Positions 1-5,141 of a stretch of 5,141 bases of DNA are shown in pieces. Made by a program: the position numbers and the translations under genes. The first letter of the stretch is position 1. Each line of letters starts with the position of its first letter. The stretch spans positions 1 through 5,141 of the forward strand of contig DBTS01000103.1 in assembly GCA_002307175.1 (NCBI GenBank), read 5' to 3'. The DNA is from Rhodocyclaceae bacterium UBA1310 (GTDB taxonomy: Bacteria; Pseudomonadota; Gammaproteobacteria; Burkholderiales; Rhodocyclaceae). The notes beneath the pieces were generated by a model. The model was not told the DNA's origin and ran no database searches. It saw nothing but the letters and a program-made list of their open reading frames with translations.

Positions 1-1819
1 AGGATTCCGGCACCGGCTCTCTGTTGTAGACCTGATTTACCACCAACTGCATGTCACGATAGTCGTAGTGGTAGATGCTGCCATTGAGTGTGATACGGTT
101 GCCCAACCAGCTGCTCTTGTAGCCAAGTTCGTAGGATTTAAGTTTCTCAGGCTTTACTGTTGCAAATTGTGAGACATTTGCCAGTGCAGAATTTGGGTTG
201 ACGTAGGTGTTGTAATTGCCTGAACGGAACCCGCTGGCGTGGCGGAAGAATACGAGCTGATTCTCGGTGAGTTTATATTCGGGAGTGATGTCGTAACCGA
301 GATTCGACCAGGTGTTGGAGATCCGGCCATTGGTGCTGAAGTAAGTGGTCAGTGGTGTACTGATGGCGCCAGGCTGCCACCAGTCGCTGGAAATGCTGTA
401 GGCAGAAGATTGGGAGGTCGCTTTGCGTGTGACGAGGTTGATTCCGACGGTTTCGTTTGTGTAGCGCAGTCCGCCATTGAGTTTGAAACGGTCCGTGAAG
501 GCATATCCTGCATTCCCGAAGATGGCGCTGCTGGTAGTGTCCTGCTTGTATTGAGTGTAGTAATACTGTTGGGTCGAAGAGTTGTCGGTGAGGCTTGCAC
601 TGGCAGAGAAGGAATTGTTTTCGTCATGGAAGAAATACACCCCCGTCAGCCAGCTGAAACGGTCTTCTTTGGGTGAGGCAAAGCGCAATTCCTGACTGAT
701 CTGGCTTACCGTGTTCTTGCTATAGGATCGCCCACTGCCGTTCGACCATTCCACAGGCGTGTAGTCTGCATCTCCAATCCCCTGTCGTGTCCCCTGATCA
801 AATGAGGTGATTGAGGTCAGGGTGTAGTCGCCGAAGCTTCGGTTGATCGTGGCGTTGACACCCTGAGCGTCGACCTTGATCGGCAAGTCGGCGTTATAGG
901 CGACATGGTCCCTGTCGCCACTGCCGCTTCCGATTGGGGCGACGTAGCCGTTGCGGTCTGCGGCCCCGTTTGGGGTTACCGAATACCAGGGAGTCTGTGT
1001 GCCATTGAGTTTACGAAAATGGAACCCTAACAGGGCATCTGTTGTTTCCGATAGATGGGCAAGAAATTGGACGCGCCCAGCAATATCCTGGTAATTTCCG
1101 ACGTCATTTCCTGTCGTGGTATTGGTCGCCACGCCATCGCGTTTTTCATAGTGCAATGCAGCTCGCGCAGCAAGTTTGTCATCGATGATCGATCCGCCAT
1201 AGGCTGTTTCAGCCAACTGACTGTTGTAGTTGCCGAGGCCGAATTTCGTATAGCCTGAATCCTCAAAAGCCGGCTTCTTGGAGATGAAATGAAAGGCACC
1301 GCCTGTTGTGTTCTTGCCCCACAATGTTCCCTGCGGGCCACGCAGGACTTCAACTCGTTCCAGATCGTAGAGCGGTTCTCCGGCAAACAGGGTATTGCCG
1401 TAGTAGACCTGATCCGCATAGTAAGCGATCGGATTGACTGCATTGTTGGTGGCTTCATTTGACCCTACGCCGCGGATGAAAAAGCGAGGCCGGGCACGGC
1501 TTTCGGTGTTCCAGCCCTGGGTGGCCGGTACAAACTTTGCCACATCCTTGGTTGTGCGCAGCTCGTCGGACTGAATCTCTTTCGAAGAAACGGCTGTTAC
1601 GGAGGTCGCCACTTTTTGCAAAGCCTCCTTGCGGTGGGTGGCAGTCACCACAACAGTATCGAGTGTCTGGCTTTGTTTCTCGTCGGTCTGTGTCTCCAGT
1701 TGGCTTACGGGCGGTGTTTTGTCCGTGTCAGCCAACGCGCAGGGGGCATGCAGGCATACCAGTGCGCCAGAAATAGCGGTGGCCAAAGTAGTCTTTTTGA
1801 ATAGAAGATGTGTACTCAC
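1..1819 (-). CDS. TonB-dependent outer-membrane receptor (C-terminus outside window)
   Basis: TonB-ExbBD-energised beta-barrel receptor that imports a specific ligand across the outer membrane. The frame is open for 606 codons from a GTG start and leaves the window at the left edge. Residues 1-30 are a Sec signal peptide: Lys8-Lys9, a hydrophobic stretch, and probable cleavage after CALA. A TonB box-like LDTVVVTAT lies at residues 53-61. The plug follows, with FFIRGVGS at 113-120 and the typical DLERVEVLRGPQGTLWGKNT at 152-171. The barrel region has alternating aromatic strands and a late conserved block, VKPEKLKSYELGYKSS (about 555-570), then YDYRDMQ (585-591). Receptors of this kind usually run 700-850 aa, so roughly 100-200 residues, including the last strands, are missing. 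GGAG six bases upstream supports the GTG start. The sequence resembles receptors from catabolic clusters more than named siderophore receptors, but the ligand is unknown. The neighbouring transporter on the same strand suggests a joint uptake role. Confidence 0.95.
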   Translation of the reverse strand, partial: MSTHLLFKKTTLATAISGALVCLHAPCALADTDKTPPVSQLETQTDEKQSQTLDTVVVTATHRKEALQKVATSVTAVSSKEIQSDELRTTKDVAKFVPATQGWNTESRARPRFFIRGVGSNEATNNAVNPIAYYADQVYYGNTLFAGEPLYDLERVEVLRGPQGTLWGKNTTGGAFHFISKKPAFEDSGYTKFGLGNYNSQLAETAYGGSIIDDKLAARAALHYEKRDGVATNTTTGNDVGNYQDIAGRVQFLAHLSETTDALLGFHFRKLNGTQTPWYSVTPNGAADRNGYVAPIGSGSGDRDHVAYNADLPIKVDAQGVNATINRSFGDYTLTSITSFDQGTRQGIGDADYTPVEWSNGSGRSYSKNTVSQISQELRFASPKEDRFSWLTGVYFFHDENNSFSASASLTDNSSTQQYYYTQYKQDTTSSAIFGNAGYAFTDRFKLNGGLRYTNETVGINLVTRKATSQSSAYSISSDWWQPGAISTPLTTYFSTNGRISNTWSNLGYDITPEYKLTENQLVFFRHASGFRSGNYNTYVNPNSALANVSQFATVKPEKLKSYELGYKSSWLGNRITLNGSIYHYDYRDMQLVVNQVYNREPVPES

Positions 1820-1825
1820 TATCTG

Positions 1826-1829
1826 CTCC
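1826..1829 (-). promoter_or_regulatory. Ribosome binding site of the TonB-dependent receptor
   Basis: GGAG on the minus strand, six bases before the GTG at 1819-1817. It decides the start: the GTG opens directly into a well-formed signal peptide, and there is no better ATG in frame nearby. Confidence 0.7.
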
Positions 1830-1876
1830 GATACAAATCCGGTTTTTAGAGGGTGTTTGTCTTGAAAAAAACGTCG

Positions 1877-1885
1877 ATTACATAT
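1877..1885. promoter_or_regulatory. Candidate shared regulatory 9-mer (copy 1, upstream of receptor)
   Basis: ATTACATAT on the plus strand, 58-66 bases upstream of the receptor start codon. The identical 9-mer occurs in the divergent promoter region at 3516-3524. A 9-base match between two AT-rich gaps of this size can arise by chance, so this is only a candidate operator. Confidence 0.2.
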
Positions 1886-1906
1886 TGTTAGGGCGTGGCG
1901 GGTCAC

Positions 1907-1922
1907 CGGCTGCGGGCAGCCG
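1907..1922. repeat. Short GC-rich hairpin between transporter and receptor
   Basis: CGGCTG and CAGCCG form a perfect 6-bp inverted repeat around a 4-base loop, about 36 bases past the transporter stop codon. No run of T follows in the minus-strand direction, so it is not a standard intrinsic terminator. It could weaken read-through or protect the transporter mRNA 3' end. Chance occurrence is possible. Confidence 0.35.
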
Positions 1923-1958
1923 TATCAAGTCTTGCTTCATGAGGTGCCTGCCGCTTGG

Positions 1959-3263
1959 TCAGGTGTTTGAAGTTTCGTTTGTCCTGCGCTTTGCCAGCAA
2001 GGCGAAGATTACCCAGACAAATCCCGCGATCAGGTAACTGATGGGGCCTACGAAGATTGCTGTTTGTAGCGAATAGGAGTCAGACAGAAAACCTACAAGC
2101 TCTGGGCTGACTATCCCTGCAAGGCCCGATGTCAGTACGATGGATATGGCCGTGGCGCTGCTGCGCAGGTAGGCCGGTACCGTTTCCACGACCAGTGTTG
2201 TCAGCGTGCCAGCGCTGAAGCCGAAGGTGGCTGTGCCAATGATGATGAAGAGTTTTGCCGTCTCAAGGTCGCTCGTGGCGTAGGCTTGAAAGAAGGCTGC
2301 TGCTGCGAGTACAGACGTACTGGCAAGAAAAGCCGGAAAGCCCCAGCGATATCGTTGCAGCAGAAGGCTTGAGAGATAGCCCCCCACCAGCCCAGCCGGC
2401 AGCGTGAAGAGTAATGTCTGGGCAAGAAATCCGGAAGCGGTCTTGTTTGGAATGTCATATGCCCGGTGTATGAAGGCGGGGATCCATATCTGCACCGTCA
2501 TCGCGGTGTAGAAGAAGAATAGGGCGATCAGGTGCAGCACATATGCAGGGTGACGAAATACCGCAAGGCTTTCCCGAATGCTGAGCTTGCCTGTAGGGTG
2601 GCTTTTGCCCTCCGATGTGGCAGGTTCATCGGTAGCGCCGATACTGGGTTCCCGGGTCAGGCCTAATGCGACGGCCAGCAGAATGCCCGGGAGCCCCGCG
2701 ACAAAGAACGCGGTACGCCAACCATATTCTGCCGCGACCCAGCCCCCGAGTGCGAGTGCCGCGGCCGTGCCAATCTTGTTTTTGATCATGTACAGGGAAA
2801 ACACCAGATTGCGCCAGCGCGGCCGGTAAAGGTCCGCCAGCCAGCTTGGTGCAATGCTGTTGTAGGCGGCCTCGCCAAATCCTGTGGCGATGCGCCAGGA
2901 GACCAGGCCGAGGAAGCCCGTAGCAGTGCCGGTTGAGAGCGATGCAATACTCCAGATGAGCACGCCTGTCAGCAAGACGGCTTTGCGGCTATAGCGGTTC
3001 GAAAAGTAGCCAAATACGGGGGCGCCGATGATCCCGGCAATTGTGAAGAGTGAGCTCAGGCGCCCAAGCTGCTCATCGCTGAATCCAAACTCGGCTTTAA
3101 TGGGAGTGAGCAGGGAGCCCACGATCATCGAATCCATCATGGAGACGACGCCAAGAGCGAGAATCAGGAATAGTGACAGGTGGTTGTTCTCGCTGAGCCC
3201 CCGGAAAGGGCTGCTGAGAAAAGGTGTGTTGTTGCGTGCAGCGTAAGATTCTGTGGTGGTCAT
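1959..3263 (-). CDS. Major facilitator superfamily transporter, spinster-like
   Basis: Inner-membrane secondary transporter of 434 aa, the normal size for a 12-helix MFS protein. Hydrophobic segments are at about residues 30-52, 69-88, 95-113, 114-135, 158-180 and 183-203. A polar central loop (204-238) follows, then 239-262, 277-300, 308-328, 336-358, 366-392 and 401-424. The loop between helices 2 and 3 carries the MFS signature in the form GYFSNRYSRK (85-94). Helix 4 and the next loop read GFGEAAYNSIAPSWLADLY followed by RPRWRN (128-151), like the GxGEAxxxPxxxxxxxDxxPxxxR pattern of spinster-type MFS carriers. The frame is open further upstream to a TTG near 3386, adding 41 atypical residues. 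The ATG at 3263-3261, with a weak GGATGG nine bases before it, gives a conventional N-terminus and is preferred. Substrate and direction are unknown. Pairing with the receptor suggests import, though export cannot be excluded. Confidence 0.93.
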   Translation of the reverse strand: MTTTESYAARNNTPFLSSPFRGLSENNHLSLFLILALGVVSMMDSMIVGSLLTPIKAEFGFSDEQLGRLSSLFTIAGIIGAPVFGYFSNRYSRKAVLLTGVLIWSIASLSTGTATGFLGLVSWRIATGFGEAAYNSIAPSWLADLYRPRWRNLVFSLYMIKNKIGTAAALALGGWVAAEYGWRTAFFVAGLPGILLAVALGLTREPSIGATDEPATSEGKSHPTGKLSIRESLAVFRHPAYVLHLIALFFFYTAMTVQIWIPAFIHRAYDIPNKTASGFLAQTLLFTLPAGLVGGYLSSLLLQRYRWGFPAFLASTSVLAAAAFFQAYATSDLETAKLFIIIGTATFGFSAGTLTTLVVETVPAYLRSSATAISIVLTSGLAGIVSPELVGFLSDSYSLQTAIFVGPISYLIAGFVWVIFALLAKRRTNETSNT

Positions 3264-3505
3264 GGTATTGAGCCATCCAAGTTGAAACCAGGAAAGAGAA
3301 AGTCCGATTGAAAGCCGGGTTCGGATTTTCAAGCGGGATGTGATGGCTGAAATACTGAACGACACAGATCCGTGGCAACAGGACAATTTGTGCCATTCGA
3401 TATAGGATTTGCTGATTTCCTTAATACTTCTGTGTTGTTTGTTTTTTCAGGAGAATCGTTAAACATTGCCCTTGCGTAAAGCAGTACGGTTTTTACCTAT
3501 TTGCT

Positions 3506-3523
3506 TATGTCAAAAATTACATA
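3506..3523. promoter_or_regulatory. Inverted repeat in divergent promoter (candidate operator)
   Basis: TATGT, eight bases, then ACATA: 5-bp perfect inverted arms. It overlaps ATTACATAT (3516-3524), which recurs upstream of the receptor gene, and the minus-strand TTGACA. It lies 79-96 bases upstream of the regulator's start codon. AraC proteins more often bind direct repeats, so the link to the regulator is an inference. Confidence 0.25.
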
Positions 3524-3585
3524 TCGAGCCATGGTTGGAATGTTCTCGCCGCGCTGGTGAGACTACTGTCTGGTTCAGCCTTTCT

Positions 3586-3591
3586 GGGGAG
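3586..3591 (+). promoter_or_regulatory. Ribosome binding site of the AraC-family gene
   Basis: GGGGAG ends ten bases before the ATG at 3602. It favours this start over the in-frame GTG at 3557, which has no purine-rich stretch at a suitable distance. Confidence 0.6.
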
Positions 3592-3601
3592 TGGTGTGCT
3601 T

Positions 3602-4668
3602 ATGTCAATTCCTCGTCACGGTTCCGATGAGTTCAGCGCTTCTCGCCGCAAGATGCCGCGCCACGTAGGGGTTGAAGACCGTGAGTTTACGGTTTTTCAG
3701 TTCGCCGGATTGTTGGGGCGGAAGAGTATGGATGTTCTTCCTCAGGCGTTTGAACGTTTTCCTGCTTCGCATGCGCTCAAGCCGGATGATTTTCGAGATA
3801 CGACAATGTCGTATATTGAGCTGCGTCGGATACTTGAGACTTCCTGGTATCCAGAGGACAGGGCAAAGGCTTTGTTCACCCATGCTTCCGGGGTTCATGT
3901 GCGGGGGTTTGGCAGTGTAGGTTTGGCGTCACTGGGCATTCAGAATGCGCGGCAGCGCATGTTGTTCTGTGGCAAGAATTTTCGTGCGCCGTGGACTGTG
4001 CAGCTTGAAGAGGCGCCTGGCGATACTTTACGGATGATGCATTTTCCGAAGTTCTACGATCCTGAGATGAAGGCGACTCTGGAGTTGTTCCACTTTGTCA
4101 ATTGTCTTTCGGTGTTTCGGTCACACGTACCGATAACCCATGCGATTGAGCGCGTTGGTCTGACTGCTACCGTTGGTGTATCCAAATCGGCTTTGGAAGA
4201 TTTTTTTGCCTGCCCGGTTCACTTTGATGCGGATGTGGCTTATTGCCTTTTTACTCGCGAGGCGATGGCCATGCGTACCGTGCCTTCAGTCATTGAGAAT
4301 GACGAGAGGCGAGCGTTTCAGCAGCTTTGTGAGACGATAGAAAAGGATGCGGACAATCGCGGGCAAACGCTATTGCAGTTCCTCTTTGATCAGTGGGAGA
4401 AGTTCGTTCATCTGAGGAACTTGCGCGGAGCTTCGGTGTTAGCCGAAGAACGCTTGCGCGCATGCTTGGGCGAGAAGGCGCGAGTTTCTCCGATCTGTGG
4501 CGGGAGGTGGCAATGGTGTGCGCCAAGCAGATGATTGCCCAGGGGCGGAATCTGGAGGATATTTCAGAAACTCTGGGGTATTCCGATCAGCGTAGTTTTC
4601 GGCGTGCGTTTCAAGCCTGGACGGGTTTGAATCCGTCAGAGTTTCGTCAGCGTGTGTCTATTGGCTAA
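3602..4668 (+). pseudogene. AraC-family transcriptional regulator, frameshifted before the DNA-binding domain
   Basis: Probably the ligand-responsive activator of the divergent transporter and receptor. The first part, from ATG 3602, gives about 269 residues. From roughly residue 70 these match the N-terminal ligand-binding domain of OruR/ArgR-type AraC proteins (Arabinose_bd type), ending with FFACPVHFDADVAYCLF (201-217), equivalent to the family's 'F..PVhFda....l.F' block. The second part is in the -1 frame, open from 4390 to the TAA at 4666-4668. It holds both helix-turn-helix units: SSEELARSFGVSRRTLARML, and NLEDISETLGYS followed by FRRAFQAWTGLNPSEFR, the AraC signature. A single missing base near 4390-4420 explains the break; for example CATTCTGAG becoming CATCTGAG restores ...KFVHSEELARS. 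The joined product would be about 354 aa, normal for the family. As written, the first frame stops at 4532-4534 after 310 residues and lacks the HTH. A sequencing error cannot be excluded. No canonical slippery heptamer was seen. Confidence 0.85.
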
Positions 4669-4824
4669 ACCGTTCTCTCCGCTGTTGACTTTCGCACCTG
4701 GCCTGGAAAATTTCGGGTGTTGAGAAAGTTTCGTTGGAGAGTTATGACGTTTTGTACTCCGATTGGCAGGTATTTGCGCGGCCAGTGGACATCAGGTTCT
4801 GATTCTGTTTTTCCTGTTGTTGCC

Positions 4825-4843
4825 GGACGAAAATTAAGCGTCC
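4825..4843. repeat. Small inverted repeat
   Basis: GGACG, a nine-base AT-rich loop, then CGTCC. No T tract follows on either strand, so a terminator is unlikely. Function unknown. Confidence 0.3.
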
Positions 4844-4874
4844 ATTAAAACCTGTTCATGGTCATGCGGCGAAG

Positions 4875-4918
4875 CCGTGATCAGGGTTCATGCGCTGATC
4901 CTGGCCACGGTTTGTTAT
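4875..4918 (+). terminator. Possible intrinsic terminator downstream of the AraC gene
   Basis: CCGTGATCAGG (4875-4885) pairs with CCTGGCCACGG (4900-4910) over 11 positions, with one mismatch and one G-U wobble, around a 14-base loop. TTTGTTAT follows, a moderately U-rich tail. An alternative smaller stem, GATCAG/CTGATC (4879-4884 and 4895-4900), competes. It lies about 206 bases past the regulator's stop codon, which is far for its own terminator, so it may belong to older inserted DNA. Confidence 0.35.
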
Positions 4919-4929
4919 GCATAGCAAAC
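4910..4929. repeat. 20-bp near-perfect palindrome
   Basis: GTTTGTTATG followed by CATAGCAAAC: 9 of 10 positions are complementary and the remaining one would be a G-U pair in RNA. With no loop, it is better read as a DNA palindrome, such as a possible protein-binding site, than as a hairpin. It abuts the stem at 4875-4910. Confidence 0.4.
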
Positions 4930-4974
4930 AGGCTTGAGGTGCCGTGTTCCAGGGGATCCCGGCTTTACCTCTGC

Positions 4975-4977
4975 TTA
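4975..4977. repeat. TTA target-site duplication, left copy
   Basis: TTA immediately left of the terminal inverted repeat; the same triplet is found immediately right of the element at 5119-5121. Confidence 0.6.
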
Positions 4978-5118
4978 GAGGCTGTTCACGATCTGTAGCG
5001 AGAGGGCGTCAGCGGGCTGAAGAGCAGCGCAGAAACCGGAGTTTATTTGAATAAATGAGGATTTCGAGCAGCGCATGAAGCCCGATCACGCCCTCGCAGT
5101 AAGATCATGAACAGCCTC
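4978..5118. mobile_element. 141-bp palindromic MITE-like element
   Basis: The ends are GAGGCTGTTCACGATCT (4978-4994) and the inverse of GAGGCTGTTCATGATCT (5102-5118), identical at 16 of 17 positions. TTA flanks both sides, as expected for a 3-bp target duplication. The inside is also largely symmetric: GAGGGCGT and CGGGCT on the left (5002-5009, 5013-5018) pair with AGCCCG and ACGCCCTC on the right (5079-5084, 5088-5095). The exact centre is TTTATT-TG-AATAAA (5042-5055). A 10-bp direct repeat, GAGCAGCGCA (5022-5031 and 5066-5075), breaks the symmetry. It is too short to encode a transposase, so it would be moved in trans. Ends starting GAGG with a TTA target recall IS5-family (IS1031-like) elements, but that assignment is inferred from memory. 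As RNA it would fold into one long hairpin. Confidence 0.8.
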
Positions 5119-5121
5119 TTA
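5119..5121. repeat. TTA target-site duplication, right copy
   Basis: TTA directly right of the MITE-like element, matching 4975-4977. It also sits directly left of the second GAGG-type end at 5122, so it may serve as a boundary for both. Confidence 0.6.
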
Positions 5122-5141
5122 GAGGGTGTTTCCGAATTAAA
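5122..5141. mobile_element. Possible left end of a second, related mobile element (cut by window edge)
   Basis: After TTA the sequence starts GAGGGTGTTTCCGAATT. It matches the MITE's left end at 12 of 17 positions (GAGG-TGTT--CGA--T). It continues past the window edge, so its other end, any coding content and its identity cannot be seen. It could instead be coincidental similarity. Confidence 0.35.

Larger units (their letters stand above)
3264..3601. promoter_or_regulatory. Divergent promoter region between transporter and AraC regulator
   Basis: This 338-base non-coding gap separates the start codons of two divergent genes and must hold their promoters. It is AT-rich, most strongly at 3390-3525. 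I could not find a -35/-10 pair with good spacing on either strand. A perfect TTGACA reads on the minus strand at 3513-3508, but no acceptable -10 lies 16-18 bases downstream. The inverted repeat at 3506-3523 is the best operator candidate. The arrangement is typical for an AraC regulator controlling a neighbouring transport gene. Confidence 0.55.
4669..4974. other. Non-coding stretch downstream of the regulator
   Basis: No credible gene is visible on either strand. It contains an inverted repeat (4825-4843), a group of overlapping hairpins (4875-4929) and little else. A perfect CTCTCC/GGAGAG pair (4675-4680 and 4736-4741) is separated by 55 bases and probably has no meaning. The stretch may be decayed mobile DNA, since an intact small element follows directly. 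Confidence 0.6.

Noticed and set aside
239..676. Open frames on the plus strand and alternative minus frames inside 1-1819, such as 239-676 and 1027-1458
   Set aside because: They overlap an uninterrupted receptor frame with a clear domain sequence, and their translations look like out-of-frame reading.
1537..2037. Overlapping plus-strand ORFs at the receptor start and intergenic region
   Set aside because: Low-complexity translations without recognisable motifs, antisense to the receptor signal peptide and the transporter end.
3264..3386. N-terminal extension of the MFS transporter to a TTG near 3386
   Set aside because: The 41 extra residues are not transporter-like, the TTG has no clear ribosome binding site, and the ATG at 3263 gives a normal-length protein.
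3380..3395. Sigma-54 promoter for the transporter (TGGCAC on the minus strand at 3395-3390)
   Set aside because: The required TGC element at -12 is not at the right spacing; TTG comes two bases too early and is followed by TCC.
3531..3560. Nine-codon upstream ORF (MVGMFSPRW) whose TGA overlaps the GTG at 3557
   Set aside because: Too short to judge, weak ribosome binding site, and the overlapped GTG is probably not the true start. Likely chance.
3557..3601. GTG 3557 as the start of the AraC gene
   Set aside because: No Shine-Dalgarno sequence lies at a suitable distance, whereas ATG 3602 follows GGGGAG by ten bases.
4390..4534. Programmed -1 ribosomal frameshift in the AraC gene
   Set aside because: No X-XXY-YYZ slippery heptamer is present where the two frames overlap upstream of the HTH, and AraC regulators are not known to use this mechanism.
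4910..4929. Integron attC or phage attachment site at the 20-bp palindrome
   Set aside because: The paired core sites expected of attC (RYYYAAC / GTTRRRY) are not present, and there is no integrase in the window.

Overview
The window looks like an accessory nutrient-uptake locus from a Gram-negative proteobacterium, probably a gammaproteobacterium. A TonB-dependent receptor requires an outer membrane, and the AraC regulator is of a type common in Pseudomonas and its relatives. The species cannot be fixed from the sequence alone. I see no rRNA, tRNA, CRISPR array or transposase gene.

Layout, left to right. (1) Positions 1-1819, minus strand: the first 606 codons of a TonB-dependent outer-membrane receptor, with signal peptide, TonB box, plug and most of the barrel; its C-terminus lies beyond the left edge. 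(2) 1820-1958: a 139-nt gap holding the receptor's ribosome binding site, a short hairpin and a 9-mer that recurs in the next intergenic region. (3) 1959-3263, minus strand: a complete 12-helix major facilitator superfamily transporter of 434 aa with a spinster-like signature. (4) 3264-3601: an AT-rich divergent promoter region. (5) 3602-4668, plus strand: an AraC-family regulator broken by a frameshift; the ligand-binding half is in one frame and an intact double helix-turn-helix half is in another. (6) 4669-5141: non-coding DNA with several hairpins, then a 141-bp palindromic mobile element (MITE-like) flanked by TTA direct repeats. Directly against its right side is what looks like the end of a second, related element.

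The genes fit a simple model. The receptor brings a scarce or bulky compound through the outer membrane, the transporter moves it or a product across the inner membrane, and the divergent AraC protein would sense the compound and switch both on. The substrate cannot be named from the sequence. If the frameshift is real, the regulator would lose its DNA-binding domain and the locus may be uninducible or constitutively set. I found no clearly new biological system. The best leads are the nested small mobile elements at the right edge and the broken regulator.
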